A program made the translations under genes and the position numbers. From contig JAPLDU010000006.1 in the NCBI GenBank assembly GCA_026391255.1, forward strand, positions 1 to 61,215: DNA of 61,215 nt, given 5' to 3'. The notes below the pieces were generated by a model that was given only the letters and a program-made list of their open reading frames with translations, searched no databases and was not told where the DNA came from. Source of the stretch: Bacteroidia bacterium. GTDB taxonomy: Bacteria; Bacteroidota; Bacteroidia; Bacteroidales; JAPLDU01. Shown here one piece after another: positions 1 to 10,555 of this stretch. The number at the start of each line of letters is the position of its first letter. Position 1 is the first letter of the stretch.

Positions 1-89
1 AGTCATAAGTCGTAAGTCGTAAGTCGTAAGTCGTAAGTTATTAGTCATAAGTCGTAATTCGTAATTCGTAATTCGTAATTCGTAATTCA
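1..89. repeat. Heptamer tandem array (GTCGTAA / TTCGTAA)
   Basis: About a dozen 7-bp units run to the left edge of the window, first mostly GTCGTAA and then TTCGTAA. It belongs to the same class of short arrays found in most intergenic gaps here. Nothing suggests coding. Confidence 0.85.
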
Positions 90-148
90 TGATACCTTAC
101 AGTCTATAGCCTGAAAGCCTACGGCCTATTTTCCTGATCAGGTGCAAT

Positions 149-178
149 TTTGCAAGAGTGCAAAATACATTAACTTTG
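149..178 (+). promoter_or_regulatory. Bacteroidota-type promoter of rnpB
   Basis: A -33-like TTTG at 149-152 and a perfect -7 box TAACTTTG at 171-178 (consensus TAnnTTTG) are 18 bp apart. Transcription would start about 6 nt downstream, exactly where the RNase P RNA begins, which supports both calls. Confidence 0.75.
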
Positions 179-183
179 CGGTG

Positions 184-538
184 ATAGCAGACCGTTCTAT
201 CGCTGTTCCAATTTGGGATGGAGGAAAGTCCGGGCAACGAAGGGCACCATACTTCCTAACGGGAAGGTAACCGCGAGGATACAGAAGTGTAACAGAAAAT
301 AACCGTCCTGATTCGTCGGGATAAGGGTGAAAAGGCGAGGTAAGAGCTCACCAGTGCGGCGGGTGATCGTCGCAGTTGTACACCTTATGGGTTGCAAGAC
401 CATGTATACCGTCAATTGAGGACTGCCCGTCCAATGACGGGGGGTAGGTCGCTGGATTTATGCAGCAATGCATGAACAAGATAAATGATAGAAACTCCGG
501 TTCGCCGGAGTACAGAACCCGGCTTACAGGTCTGCTGT
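184..538 (+). ncRNA. rnpB: RNase P RNA (bacterial type A)
   Basis: This is the catalytic RNA of RNase P, which removes 5' leaders from tRNA precursors. The conserved 5' core GGAGGAAAGTCCGGGCA is at about 220, and the 3' core ACAGAACCCGGCTTACAGG is at about 512-530. The end helix P1 is visible as AGCAGACC (186-193) pairing with GGTCTGCT (529-536). A strong hairpin ACTCCGG-TTCG-CCGGAGT lies just before the 3' core. The length of about 355 nt is normal. A T-rich stretch after 536 may end transcription. Exact ends are estimated from P1. Confidence 0.95.
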
Positions 539-560
539 TTTTTATTATTTGAATATCATG

Positions 561-665
561 TGACACGAGCGTCACGAACGTCACGAACGTCATGAACGTC
601 ATGAAAGTCATGAGTCACTATTCACCATTCACCATTCACCATTTACTCCGCCACAGGCGGATCAC
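561..665. repeat. Nonamer and heptamer arrays with TCCGCC-GGCGGA palindrome at the icd 3' end
   Basis: A nonamer array (CGTCAYGAA type) covers about 561-616, heptamers (ATTCACC) about 617-645, and the palindrome TCCGCCACAGGCGGA lies at 647-661. The palindrome is inside the last codons of icd and the array begins at its stop codon. Confidence 0.85.
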
Positions 666-1881
666 TATTCACAAGATTAGCTGCAACTGCGAGGATAAAA
701 TCTTCAGTGGTCAGGTACTTGTCCGGTTTTACATCATTCCCATAAATGCTGATGGCAAGATCTTTTGTCATTTTACCTGATTCAACGGTAGTAATACATA
801 CCTGTTCCAGCTTTTTGCAGAAACCTACCAGTTCTTTATTATTATCCAGCAAGCCTCTGAATTCAAGGCCACGTGTCCAGGCAAAAATCGAAGCTATTGG
901 ATTAGTAGAGGTTGGTTTTCCCTGCTGATGTAACCTGTAATGCCTGGTGACAGTTCCGTGAGCAGCTTCTGATTCTATCGTTTTACCATCAGGTGTGATC
1001 AGTATGGATGTCATAAGTCCTAAGGACCCAAATCCCTGGGCGATAGAATCGGATTGTACATCCCCGTCATAATTTTTACAAGCCCATAAAAACCCACCGT
1101 TTGACTTCATACAATAAGCCACCATATCATCAATAAGGCGGTGTTCATAGATTATACCGGCTTCTTCAAATTGCTTGCGGTAATCTCTCTGGTATATTTC
1201 TTCGAAGATATCCTTAAAACGACCGTCGTATTTCTTTAATATGGTATTTTTGGTGGATAAATACAGGTTCCATTTTTTAAATAATGCCTGGTGGAAACAG
1301 GAATGGGCGAACCCTGAAATGGATTCGTCAGTGTTGTACATGGTCAAACTTACACCGTCTCCGTTATAATGATAAACCTCATATTTCTTTACTTCACTGC
1401 CATCATCAGGTGTAAACGTCACGGTGAGCTTACCTTTCCCTTTTGTAACAAAATCAGTAGCCATGTACTGATCGCCAAATGCATGACGGCCGATGCAGAT
1501 AGGCTCTGTCCAGTTAGAAACTAAGCGTGGTATATTCTTTATAACAATTGGCTCCCTGAAAATTGTGCCATCCACAATATTGCGGAGAGTACCGTTCGGA
1601 GATTTGTACATTTTTTTCAGACCAAATTCTTCGACTCTTTTTTCATCCGGAGTGATTGTTGCACATTTAATGCCCACATGATACTTTTTAATTGCTTCAC
1701 CAGCATCAATTGTCACCTGGTCATCAGTTGCATTCCGGTGTTCAATTCCGAGATCGAAATACCGGATGTCCAGATCTAGGTAGGGAAATATCAACTGTTC
1801 CTTTATCATTTTCCAGATTACCCGGGTCATTTCATCCCCATCCATTTCAACAACAGGATTATTAACTTTGATTTTATGCAT
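643..1881 (-). CDS. icd: Isocitrate dehydrogenase, NADP-dependent (type II, eukaryote-like)
   Basis: It oxidises isocitrate to 2-oxoglutarate and CO2 in the TCA cycle, making NADPH in the cytoplasm. The 412-residue length and the motifs are those of the homodimeric type II enzymes: a start resembling [14 protein letters not shown], the substrate region [17 protein letters not shown], the metal-binding DDMVAY and NYDGDVQSD segments, and the NADP-binding [11 protein letters not shown]. The start was chosen at 1881 (MHKIKVNN), because nine extra residues from 1908 do not match the family and the upstream is AT-rich without a Shine-Dalgarno. The last residues (SDPPVAE) are encoded by a repeated palindrome that recurs at another gene's end, so the natural C-terminus has been replaced or extended. 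The gene is divergent from porU; a weak TATATTTG box lies at 1966-1959 on the minus strand. Confidence 0.95.
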   Translation of the reverse strand: MHKIKVNNPVVEMDGDEMTRVIWKMIKEQLIFPYLDLDIRYFDLGIEHRNATDDQVTIDAGEAIKKYHVGIKCATITPDEKRVEEFGLKKMYKSPNGTLRNIVDGTIFREPIVIKNIPRLVSNWTEPICIGRHAFGDQYMATDFVTKGKGKLTVTFTPDDGSEVKKYEVYHYNGDGVSLTMYNTDESISGFAHSCFHQALFKKWNLYLSTKNTILKKYDGRFKDIFEEIYQRDYRKQFEEAGIIYEHRLIDDMVAYCMKSNGGFLWACKNYDGDVQSDSIAQGFGSLGLMTSILITPDGKTIESEAAHGTVTRHYRLHQQGKPTSTNPIASIFAWTRGLEFRGLLDNNKELVGFCKKLEQVCITTVESGKMTKDLAISIYGNDVKPDKYLTTEDFILAVAANLVNSDPPVAE

Positions 1882-2051
1882 GTTAATTAATTGAAAAATA
1901 TTAAACAAAAATTAATCTGAAATTTAATGTACTCATTTACTTTATCGCGAATTGTAAACAAATATATTTCACATTTTGTTTTCGGTAAGATCAAATTACA
2001 ATATCAACCATCCGGTCTCGTTTTTAATCATGATGTTAACCAAACATAAAA

Positions 2052-5000
2052 ATGAAAATATTCCGGTTTTTCTATTTTAGTTTATTCTTTTTTCCTCTTC
2101 AAATCACACTCTCATGGCAGGTGAATGCTCAAAGAGAGGATATCAGGACAATCAACTGGCAGAATCCGCAAGCCGATAAAATAGGATCTGAAACAATTAC
2201 AAGGCTGAATTTCTCAGGAGCCGTATATGAAGATTTCAGATCTGTATTGCCTGTTTATCATGAAAGGATGGATGCCAAGACAGGGAAAAAATACGATGCT
2301 GTTTTGGTAAACCCTGTATTTGTTCCGTTTTCTCCTGAGGAATTGCAAAATATCCAACTTCCATCGTACATACAGGATACAGTAAAGATCAGCACCGCCA
2401 TTGAATTGGACAGGAAGGTTCCGTATGTTTCTGTATCTTTTGTTCCGGTGAGATTGAATAAAACGACTTCCAAACCGGAAAAGCTGGTCAGTTTCTCAAT
2501 AAAACTCATTGAATCAACATCATCAGCTGGCCCAAAGAAAAGTCTTAAATCAGTCAGAAAATCTTATAAGGCACATTCGGTATTGAGTTCGGGTAAATGG
2601 GTTAAGATCAAAGTGGATAAGGAAGGTATTTATAAACTGACATTCAGCGATTTGTCATCAATGGGCATCGCCAATCCTCAGCTTGCTAATGTATTTGGAA
2701 ATAAAGGAGGTATGCTCTCCCAGACGAATGATGGCACTTCTTTTGACGATCTCGAAGAATTAGCCATTTGGCGGGGAACGGACTATATCTTGTTTTACGC
2801 CCCAGGACCAGTGCGCTGGAAATACAATGCTTCAAAATCTGAATTCACTCATACTCTTGATTATTATTCGGAATTCGAATATTACTTTGTTACTTCTGAC
2901 GTTGGAACAGGAAAAACCATTGGTACTGAAAACCCTCCTGCGGCAGATGCGAATATCACAGTAACAACATTTAACGATTACACTTATCATGAAGTGCAGG
3001 ATACCAACTTTCTGAAATCTGGTAATAAGTGGTATGGTGAGGAATTCAATGTGATGAATTCGTACAATTTTAATTTTTCATTTCCTAACCTGGTAACTAC
3101 AACTCCGGTGAAGATTACAACTGCCATTGCAGTGCGTTCTGATGTAATCAGTTCATTTACTGTTAACGCAAATGGACAGGAGATATATACCATGTCAAAT
3201 ATTAATTCTGTATCATATGATCCTAACTCAAATTATGATTTTGCAGTACTGAAATCACAAACAGGATCCTTTGTATCAACCTCCGACAATGTAAATGTTA
3301 ATTTGGTATATAACCTGCCTAATACCACTGCAAAAGCCTGGCTGGATTACCTGAATATAAATGCCCTGCGAAGTCTTAAGATGGATGGCTCTGTTATGAG
3401 ATTCAGAAATGTTGCAAGTGCTGACACCGGTAATATTTCCATGTTTATTCTATCAGGTGCAAGCCAGTCAATGGAGATTTGGGATGTCACTGATCTGCTT
3501 AATGTAAGGAAGATGTCAGCAAGCTTTAACAGCGCAAGTTCTGAATTAACCTTTAAAGCTGCCACTGATACATTAAAAGAGTTTATTGCTTTAGATTTCA
3601 GTTCTTTTCCGGCGCCACATATAGTCGGTGATGTAGCTAACCAGGATTTACACGGACAACCCCAACCCGATCTGATCATCATCAGTTATCCTGATTTTTT
3701 GACCTCGGCAAGTCAGTTGGCTGAGATACACCGGAATATTGATAACATGAAAGTGTTATTAGTCACACCCGAACAGGTTTATAATGAGTTTTCAGCAGGG
3801 AACCCTGATATTGCGGCTATCAGAAATATGGCCAAGATGTATTATGACCGGGCTTCCGGTGAACCGGATATGCCAAAATACCTCCTGCTTTTTGGTGACG
3901 GTTCATATGATAATATAAGTAATAATTCCATCAATACTAATTATATACTTACTTATCAGTCAGATAATAGTTTTGGCCCGGATAATACCTTTACTTCTGA
4001 TGATTTTTTTGGATTGCTTGATAATGGCGAAGGTCCCGACTCAGGTTCTTTGGACATTGGTGTTGGAAGGATACCAGTGAAATCAGCCCAGGAAGCTTCT
4101 GAAATTCTTAATAAAATTCAGAACTATATAAGTACTGCAACAATGAACGACTGGAGGAATGTTCTGGCATTCATTGCCGACGATCCTGATGGTTCCACAG
4201 ATGATTCCTTTATCTATCAAACTGATCATGATATTTGCAATCCTGTTGAACATACCTACCCTGAATATAATTTTGATAAAATTTACCTCGATGCATTCAG
4301 GCAAATATCCGGAGCATCAGGTCAGCGATATCCTGATGCCAATATTGCTGTTGCCGACAGGGTGAAAAAAGGCTCCCTGATCATGAGCTATATCGGACAC
4401 AGCAATGCAGTCGGACTTGCCCATGAACAGGTCGTTACTATGAGTGATATAATGCACTGGGATAATTTTAATAAGTTATTCATGTTTGTTACTTCCAGTT
4501 GCGAATTCAGCCAGTTCGATGATTACTGGAGAACTTCCGGTGGTGAATTTACATTATTAAATCCTAATGGAGGTGCAATCGCCCTTTTATCTACCACACG
4601 CCCTGTGTGGCTGACTTCACTGACAAATAATTTTTATGTTACTGCTTTGGCATTTGATCCCGAAGGACAAAGATACCGTCTGGGTGATATCGTCAGAATT
4701 GCCAAAAACTCTACTGATCTGGGTAATCCCAACACGCGGAAATTCATTCTCCTTGGTGATCCTGCCTTACGCCTGGCTTATCCTGATAATAGAGTTGTCA
4801 CTACAAGTATCATTGATGTTTCCGATACATTATCAGCCGATACAATCAGGGCTTTGGATGTTGTGAATGTTAAGGGAATAATTACTGACCGGCAGAACAA
4901 TAAACTCAGCAACTTTAACGGGATCTTGTATCCTACTGTTTTTGACAAAGAAAAAACCATGCTGACACTTGGTAATGAGGGTAACCCTCCATATTCTTTT

Positions 5001-5864
5001 CTTGTACAGAATAATATACTTTATAAGGGAATGGTCAGTATTACCAATGGAGATTTCAGTTTTTCATTTATTGTACCAAAAGATATTGCTTATGATTATG
5101 GTTTTGGCAAAATCAGTTATTATGCAACGTCAGAGTCCACTGATGCAAATGGTTATTCTAAAAGCTTCGTGATTGGCGGTTCTTCGGTAAATGCAATAAT
5201 TGATCAGCTTGGCCCTCAGTTGAGACTTTACATGAATGATGATAAATTCGTCAGCGGTGGAATAACGGATGAGAATCCTAAAATTCTTGCATTTGTCAGG
5301 GATTCGAGTGGTATAAATACGGTGGGCAATGGTATAGGTCATGATATTACAGCAGTACTCGATGGAAATTCAAATAACACATTGGTACTTAACGATTATT
5401 ACGTTGCAGACCTTAACAGTTACAGGAGCGGCAGGGTAGAATACCCGTTCAGCAACCTGAGTTTAGGTCCCCATTCACTTAGCCTGAAGGTATGGGATGT
5501 AAATAATAATTCAACCGAAGAACAGATTGAATTTGTGGTGACAAATTCTTCTGATCTAGTTATCAATCATTTGATAAATTTCCCCAATCCATTTACCGCA
5601 TCAACATCGTTTTATTTTGAACAAAACCAGGCAGGAGTTGATCTGGATATTTTAATACAGGTATTTACGATTACCGGCAGGCTGGTAAAAACCGTAGAAT
5701 CACAAGTGTCTTCGGCAGGTTTTCATCCTGAACCGATTATTTGGGATGGCCGGGGTGATAATGGAAACAGGATGGAAAGCGGTATATATATTTATCATCT
5801 CAGGTTAAAAACATCAAATGGGAAGTCGGCTGATAAATTCGATAAGCTTGTGATCATGAAATAA
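2052..5864 (+). CDS. porU: Type IX secretion system sortase PorU (C25 family peptidase)
   Basis: PorU is the outer-membrane sortase that cleaves the C-terminal sorting domain from T9SS cargo and attaches cargo to the cell surface. The 1270-residue protein has a signal peptide (about 1-26, ending VNAQ), a PorU N-terminal region, and a gingipain-like C25 catalytic domain at about 545-910. The catalytic pair appears as His783 in YIGHSNAV and Cys817 in TSSCEFSQFDDYW, followed by GGAIALLSTTRPVW as in the family. The C-terminus (from about 1170) is an FlgD-like/T9SS-type Ig domain starting FPNPF. It is slightly longer than the well-known homologue. The usual partner porV is not next to it; about 700 bp of repeats follow. 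The T9SS cargo genes at 6.6, 8.8 and 47.8 kb are likely substrates. Confidence 0.9.
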   Translation: MKIFRFFYFSLFFFPLQITLSWQVNAQREDIRTINWQNPQADKIGSETITRLNFSGAVYEDFRSVLPVYHERMDAKTGKKYDAVLVNPVFVPFSPEELQNIQLPSYIQDTVKISTAIELDRKVPYVSVSFVPVRLNKTTSKPEKLVSFSIKLIESTSSAGPKKSLKSVRKSYKAHSVLSSGKWVKIKVDKEGIYKLTFSDLSSMGIANPQLANVFGNKGGMLSQTNDGTSFDDLEELAIWRGTDYILFYAPGPVRWKYNASKSEFTHTLDYYSEFEYYFVTSDVGTGKTIGTENPPAADANITVTTFNDYTYHEVQDTNFLKSGNKWYGEEFNVMNSYNFNFSFPNLVTTTPVKITTAIAVRSDVISSFTVNANGQEIYTMSNINSVSYDPNSNYDFAVLKSQTGSFVSTSDNVNVNLVYNLPNTTAKAWLDYLNINALRSLKMDGSVMRFRNVASADTGNISMFILSGASQSMEIWDVTDLLNVRKMSASFNSASSELTFKAATDTLKEFIALDFSSFPAPHIVGDVANQDLHGQPQPDLIIISYPDFLTSASQLAEIHRNIDNMKVLLVTPEQVYNEFSAGNPDIAAIRNMAKMYYDRASGEPDMPKYLLLFGDGSYDNISNNSINTNYILTYQSDNSFGPDNTFTSDDFFGLLDNGEGPDSGSLDIGVGRIPVKSAQEASEILNKIQNYISTATMNDWRNVLAFIADDPDGSTDDSFIYQTDHDICNPVEHTYPEYNFDKIYLDAFRQISGASGQRYPDANIAVADRVKKGSLIMSYIGHSNAVGLAHEQVVTMSDIMHWDNFNKLFMFVTSSCEFSQFDDYWRTSGGEFTLLNPNGGAIALLSTTRPVWLTSLTNNFYVTALAFDPEGQRYRLGDIVRIAKNSTDLGNPNTRKFILLGDPALRLAYPDNRVVTTSIIDVSDTLSADTIRALDVVNVKGIITDRQNNKLSNFNGILYPTVFDKEKTMLTLGNEGNPPYSFLVQNNILYKGMVSITNGDFSFSFIVPKDIAYDYGFGKISYYATSESTDANGYSKSFVIGGSSVNAIIDQLGPQLRLYMNDDKFVSGGITDENPKILAFVRDSSGINTVGNGIGHDITAVLDGNSNNTLVLNDYYVADLNSYRSGRVEYPFSNLSLGPHSLSLKVWDVNNNSTEEQIEFVVTNSSDLVINHLINFPNPFTASTSFYFEQNQAGVDLDILIQVFTITGRLVKTVESQVSSAGFHPEPIIWDGRGDNGNRMESGIYIYHLRLKTSNGKSADKFDKLVIMK

Positions 5865-6027
5865 TCAATAGTCCTTGCTATTCCATGCATTGCTATTTGA
5901 CCTGGGAGGATTGATAAGTTAAACTACAGATTCAATGAGGAAAAAACTGACAGCTTTGTCAGTCGGGTATAAATGATTAATAATGATTGATTGCAAAAGA
6001 ATTTAATAATTTTATCTTCATCATTGG

Positions 6028-6235
6028 AGTATTGACAACAATAGAGCCCACATAGGGCAAAATATTTGTAGAAAAAGGATAACAGGAAATACTCAAGCAG
6101 CGTAGCTGCGAAATAAATTAACAAATGTGGTACATAATATTAGTTTGAAAATTATGAATAATAAGATTTCGCAGCTACGCTGCTTCAAATTCTGTCTTGC
6201 TGTTTTTTCTACAAAGATTACGCAACTACGTTGCT
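6028..6235. repeat. REP-like palindromic repeats (TTTCGCAGCTACGCTGCT)
   Basis: The 775-bp gap after porU has no credible gene. A 20-bp sequence at 6095-6114 is the exact reverse complement of 6166-6185, each itself a near-palindrome around GCAGCNNNGCTGC. A diverged third unit (CGCAACTACGTTGCTG) follows at about 6220 beside TTCTACAAAGATT. The same TTCTACAAAGATT head occurs in the 44.2-44.4 kb repeats. This fits REP/BIME elements, which in Bacteroidota are often linked to RAYT transposases; none is in the window. Confidence 0.75.
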
Positions 6236-6587
6236 GTAAATCATATTAATTATGTAAAATACTGCCCGGAGGTTATTTTGCATCTGATACTTTATTCGTG
6301 TGACTAAATTTTCAGTCGAACAATTCCAATGAGATCGGAGAATAAGTACTCCAAAGCTCCGCTGTGGAATTTGGGCTTGCCCTGGGGTTCACACACGTGA
6401 TTATTTAATATCCTTAAGTTAGTAAGATTCTTACAAAACACTGATAGGTAAGAGTTTCATATCGCAAATTTCCTGTGATATAATAAGCAAAAATCAGCGT
6501 TATGTATATCAATATCATAAACATGATATTCTGAATTTATCAACATTGATTTATTATTTATTAGTGTCCAAATGGAAATCAAGTATC

Positions 6588-6622
6588 AAAAAAAAGCCCC
6601 GGGATGTCCGGGGCTTTTTTTT
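6588..6622 (-). terminator. Rho-independent terminator of the 6641-8524 gene
   Basis: AGCCCCGG-acat-CCGGGGCT hairpin flanked by A-runs on one side and T-runs on the other, about 20 nt past the stop codon. It is symmetrical, so it could work from both sides. Confidence 0.88.
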
Positions 6623-6640
6623 ATTCGTGAAATAGAAAGC

Positions 6641-8524
6641 TTATTTTATTAAATTAACTTTCTGAGTATGGACATTGTCCTTAGAAATTACTTTTACTGC
6701 ATATGTACCAGGTGCAAAACCAGTCATATCAAGAATTGTATGAGTATCTGACTTTTCAAGTTTTAATACAATGTTTCCAAGCAGATCGTATACATAAATG
6801 TTTGAATCAGCGCTACAGTCAACATTGATCTTACCGCTGGTAGGACTTGGATATACCTTAACGGTAGTTTTATCAACAATAGGAACATTTACATCAACAT
6901 GATGAAGACGTGTCTGTACTCTGATCATAGGACATAAGTCAATCCTGTACCAGGTTCCGCCTAATCTGAGAACAGATAAACTATGATTAAAATCGTGAGT
7001 TGTTATATCGTCAGAACCAATCAGAAGGGTATCTGGACTATAATAAAATTCTACGCCGGCAATATAATCAGTGTTTGTGGCAAGAATATCATCACCCGGA
7101 TTAAAAGCAACGAGGTTTAAAGTGACCCATTTATTGGTGTCGGTGGGAAGAACGGTATATTCAAGTGAAGCAATCTTTTGTGTTTTGGTTCCTGTTGATT
7201 CATCGACGGAGAACAAATAACCAATCATAGTTGTATTGGCTTTTGCAAGGCGGCTGAAATATACCTGTAATGCAACCACTGTATCAACATTTGCCGTGTG
7301 ATAATAATTTCCCAACAGGTCACCATCAGTACCGCCAGTATAAAGCAAAGGGCCGATCATGGTAGTATAAAAATAATCACGGGCCCAGATATTATTTGTA
7401 ATACGGAAGGTATCGCCTTTAGCAACGTTATTGGCTGTTATCTGGTCAGTCTGAGTCTGTGATACATTTTTTGAAGTATGGTAAAGTTTAGGTTGAGGAG
7501 GAGCCATAAAATAGGGTGTGTCAACTAAGACGGTATCATACTCATTAAATGGAACACTTGCCAGTGCAACGCTTGCGCCGTTCCAAACGGCAGCATTTAA
7601 ACTGTCTGATACTGTAACGTGATAAACAACATTTGTCTGGGCCAGGTTACCATTATTCCACAGGTCACCTACAAATGCGATAGGAGGAATTTCATCCATT
7701 GGTATTTGTGAATAATAGCCTGTAAAACCATAACCGGTAGAATAAAGACCCTGAGAAGCAACGTTTGTTCCGGTAAGTTCCATATTATCGTCCGGAGCAA
7801 CAATCAGCTTCATGTCGTCAATCTGCCACCAGTAATCCCAGTCACCTTTCATTTCAAAGCGAAGTTTCACCGAAGCCTGGTTAGCAACCACAGCAGTAAG
7901 ATTAATCATCACATTACCGGGGTTGGATGTTTCCTGTTTTACTGCATAACCAACATGCAGTTCAATGTTGGTCCAGGTGGTTCCGCCGTCAATACTGTAC
8001 CCAACATAGGTAGGGTTGCCACCATACGGGTTGCCGGTTTCGGTTCCCCACCTTTTATACAGTTCCTGAAAAACAAGAGCAACAGAAGGCTGTGCTGACA
8101 AGTTGTATGTAGGAGAATAAAGCATTGCATCATAACTGCCTGTTCCATACAAGTCTGAATCAAGTATCATCCAACCATTGGAAGCAGTTGTAGAAGCAAG
8201 TACATGTTGATAACCAGCGGTGGTTGGTCCGGTTGCACCGACGTTAGTCCATTTCCATACAAAACCGTTGCCCTGGGAATCAACGTCAGCGGTTGTCCAG
8301 CCTGTTGGAAGGTTAGATCCAAGAGGTCCGCCGCTGCCGAAATCATCACTGTAAATTACATCTCCAAAAGTTGTAATATCCTTGAAACTCTTTGGATATG
8401 AAACCAGTGAACTCAGTTCCTTTTTTGTCATTATCCGGTGCATATTTGGCAGATTATTCTTCATCTGGGCAAATAAGCTGAAACCGAAAACAATTAACAA
8501 ACTTAATAATAAAGATTTCTTCAT
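6641..8524 (-). CDS. T9SS-sorted secreted protein with choice-of-anchor J-like domain
   Basis: A 627-residue secreted protein of unknown substrate. It has a signal peptide (MKKSLLLSLLIVFGFSLFAQ), then a choice-of-anchor J / MAM-like domain at about 55-245 (SDDFGSGGPLG, NGWMILDSD, WWQIDDMKL), a long middle part with beta-rich sequence, and a C-terminal type A sorting domain from about 550 (VYPSPTSGKINV, then VYDLLGNIV, LDMTGFAPGTYAVKV). Such domains direct passage through the T9SS pore and processing by PorU. A -7 box TATATTTG lies upstream on the minus strand (8573-8566). It is oriented the same way as the next cargo gene, but a MITE-like element separates them. Confidence 0.85.
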   Translation of the reverse strand: MKKSLLLSLLIVFGFSLFAQMKNNLPNMHRIMTKKELSSLVSYPKSFKDITTFGDVIYSDDFGSGGPLGSNLPTGWTTADVDSQGNGFVWKWTNVGATGPTTAGYQHVLASTTASNGWMILDSDLYGTGSYDAMLYSPTYNLSAQPSVALVFQELYKRWGTETGNPYGGNPTYVGYSIDGGTTWTNIELHVGYAVKQETSNPGNVMINLTAVVANQASVKLRFEMKGDWDYWWQIDDMKLIVAPDDNMELTGTNVASQGLYSTGYGFTGYYSQIPMDEIPPIAFVGDLWNNGNLAQTNVVYHVTVSDSLNAAVWNGASVALASVPFNEYDTVLVDTPYFMAPPQPKLYHTSKNVSQTQTDQITANNVAKGDTFRITNNIWARDYFYTTMIGPLLYTGGTDGDLLGNYYHTANVDTVVALQVYFSRLAKANTTMIGYLFSVDESTGTKTQKIASLEYTVLPTDTNKWVTLNLVAFNPGDDILATNTDYIAGVEFYYSPDTLLIGSDDITTHDFNHSLSVLRLGGTWYRIDLCPMIRVQTRLHHVDVNVPIVDKTTVKVYPSPTSGKINVDCSADSNIYVYDLLGNIVLKLEKSDTHTILDMTGFAPGTYAVKVISKDNVHTQKVNLIK

Positions 8525-8620
8525 AACTATTTTTTATTTTTTGGGTTTGACATAAAAATTCTTTGCAAATATAATGCAAAATTAATAAAATTTAACGGTA
8601 AAGACGTTTTTAAATTAATT

Positions 8621-8760
8621 AGTGCTTGTCCATAAAGTCAGTACTTTTGATTTATGAATATCGATTAACGAATTATGATTTTAGAAGTAATTGATAATCT
8701 GAAATCTAAAATCGTTAATCCTTGTTCTTAAATCATTATCATTGACTTTAAATACAGACT
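8621..8760. repeat. MITE-like element, family 1, copy 1 (140 bp)
   Basis: Ends are imperfect inverted repeats: AGTGCTTGTCCATAAAGTCA at the left, and TGACTTTAAATACAGACT at the right. Inside are GAATATCGATTAACGA and AAATCGTTAATCCTTGTTCT, both found in copies at 16331 and 34221. It has no coding capacity and ends 4 bp from the stop codon of the next gene. Confidence 0.8.
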
Positions 8761-8764
8761 CTAA

Positions 8765-10264
8765 TTATCTGATAATTGAAATTAACCTTGTAAAAATATT
8801 ATTATTACCCAATACCCTGACCAGATATGTTCCAGTGGCAAAACCGGAAATGTCAAGAGAATTATTGGCAGGAGCATCTTTAATATATTCAACCACACTA
8901 CCGGTCATATTGTAAACAAAGATGCTGGAATTAATAACGCCATTGATATTCAGAATATTATATGCGGGATTTGGATAAATGGTTACTTTATTTTTTTCCA
9001 CCTCAGAAACGTCTACAGGGGTAAAATCAATTAATATATCATCAAGCATGAAAATGAAAGATTTATAGCCTATTGAGACACAATTGATACCGATATAGAT
9101 TTGCTGGCCGGTATAAGCGCTCAGGTCATACTGGTACTTAGTCCATACTGTATCAGCTTCAACAAAATTACCCGGGGAGATTATCGTCATTGCGGCTTCA
9201 GTTGGCGTGGTGGTGGATATTCCAACTTTGAATCTCTCTTTGTTACCAAAGCTTGCGGTGTAAGATCTTGCCCAGAATGTTACTTTTCCACTGTCAGCAA
9301 CGGTTCCCAGTGGAGAAATAATCCAATCGTCGTTGGCCAGGCCTGAGTTTGCAGTGTCCATCACAGCAAATGAAGCACCGTAGCGCAGCCCGGCATGAGG
9401 ATCCATGCCGGTAATTGCCGGCGAGCATGCTGCAGGATTAAATGCAATGAATCCGAATGCTTCACCCATATGGGTAAAATAATTATCTAAAAATCCGTAG
9501 CTATGCAATGAATCACCATCAATGTTTGTCCAGGGTGATAAATCAAGACTAAAATCCGGAACATTCTCAAAGTCACCTCCCATATTGACTACAACAGTCG
9601 CAGACACATTGATACTGTCGAGGCCAAGTACGCCAATATTAAAAGATGTATGGCGGAAGGCTATGTAAATTTTTCCGCTCTGATATCCTGCAGTTCTCAG
9701 ATCAATAGTATGTTTAGTCCAGGTATCTGATTCTGATGTCACACTGATAAGCGGTACTCCTGAAAAATCGTTGTGTGTAGGAAACGATCCGGCAATTGTT
9801 GTGGTTGCATATACCTCGTATGAATCACCGATTCCCAGGCCCTGTACATCAACTGATATAGCATCAAATGAAAGCAATGATGTATCGGTAATGGTAATTG
9901 CTGGCGTGATCAGCCACCGGTCAGCCTGAGCCGGTGACGCAAAATAAGAATTACTGGCCGCCAGGACATTGGTCGATCCCTGTAAAAGTATCGGTACCCA
10001 GCCACTACTGAAATTAAAGCCATTCTGTAAAATATAGGCATTATCAGGATTCGCATCTACATTTTCATTGATCATTCCGCCCAATGGATCTGAACTTTGA
10101 AAGTCATTTGAATAAAGAACCTGGTTAAGACTCTTATAAATCCCGGCAGGTGTATTATCAGGCTTTGTAATCTGAGCGGAACGGGATTGAATTTGTCCTG
10201 ACACGCTCCCGAACATAGAAATCATTAGGAACAAAGCATTCCATTTATTAAATATCATTTTCAT
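8765..10264 (-). CDS. T9SS-sorted secreted protein with two choice-of-anchor J-like domains
   Basis: A 499-residue secreted protein. After a signal peptide (about 1-23, ending SVSGQ) there are two related beta-sandwich domains of the choice-of-anchor J / cleaved-adhesin type: about 45-205 (LYSNDFQSSDPLG, RWLITPAITI) and about 225-410 (DDWIISPLG, FMLDDILIDF). The C-terminal 75 residues are a type A T9SS sorting domain (VTIYPNPAYNILNI, FVYNMTGSVV, LDISGFATGTYLVRVL). Such domains are common in surface adhesins and peptidases, but no catalytic domain is present. ATG codons at residues 1 and 3 are both possible. A TATCTTTG box on the minus strand at 10301-10294 is a possible -7 element. Confidence 0.85.
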   Translation of the reverse strand: MKMIFNKWNALFLMISMFGSVSGQIQSRSAQITKPDNTPAGIYKSLNQVLYSNDFQSSDPLGGMINENVDANPDNAYILQNGFNFSSGWVPILLQGSTNVLAASNSYFASPAQADRWLITPAITITDTSLLSFDAISVDVQGLGIGDSYEVYATTTIAGSFPTHNDFSGVPLISVTSESDTWTKHTIDLRTAGYQSGKIYIAFRHTSFNIGVLGLDSINVSATVVVNMGGDFENVPDFSLDLSPWTNIDGDSLHSYGFLDNYFTHMGEAFGFIAFNPAACSPAITGMDPHAGLRYGASFAVMDTANSGLANDDWIISPLGTVADSGKVTFWARSYTASFGNKERFKVGISTTTPTEAAMTIISPGNFVEADTVWTKYQYDLSAYTGQQIYIGINCVSIGYKSFIFMLDDILIDFTPVDVSEVEKNKVTIYPNPAYNILNINGVINSSIFVYNMTGSVVEYIKDAPANNSLDISGFATGTYLVRVLGNNNIFTRLISIIR

Positions 10265-10365
10265 TTAATTGATACCATTAATCTTATATGCCACAAAGAT
10301 ATGCTTTTTAAGACTTCATAATGTATAGCTGCCGGTTTTTTCAATCTTTTAATTTTAAGAATCAG

Positions 10366-10490
10366 TCCGCCGCGGCGGATCAAGTATCAGGTATCAGGTA
10401 TCAGGATTTCAGATTATTTATTATTTATTCAATACGACTTATGACTTGCAACTCGTAATTCGTAACTCGTAATTCGTATTTTATGACTGA
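10366..10490. repeat. TCCGCC-GGCGGA palindrome with heptamer arrays
   Basis: TCCGCCGCGGCGGA at 10366-10379 is followed by ATCAGGT heptamers (10381-10408) and, after a short gap, by CGTAATT/CGTAACT heptamers (about 10440-10482). It fills the gap between the T9SS cargo and the MmcQ-like gene. Confidence 0.8.
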
Positions 10491-10506
10491 CGACTTCATC
10501 AATCTC

Positions 10507-10538
10507 TTTGTATTTTTTCAAATAAAGCAATAATTTTG
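10507..10538 (+). promoter_or_regulatory. Bacteroidota-type promoter for the MmcQ/YjbR gene
   Basis: TTTG at 10507-10510 and TAATTTTG at 10531-10538 (TAnnTTTG) are 20 bp apart, just upstream of the start codon at 10556. Confidence 0.65.
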
Positions 10539-10555
10539 CCATATTTTATCAGATC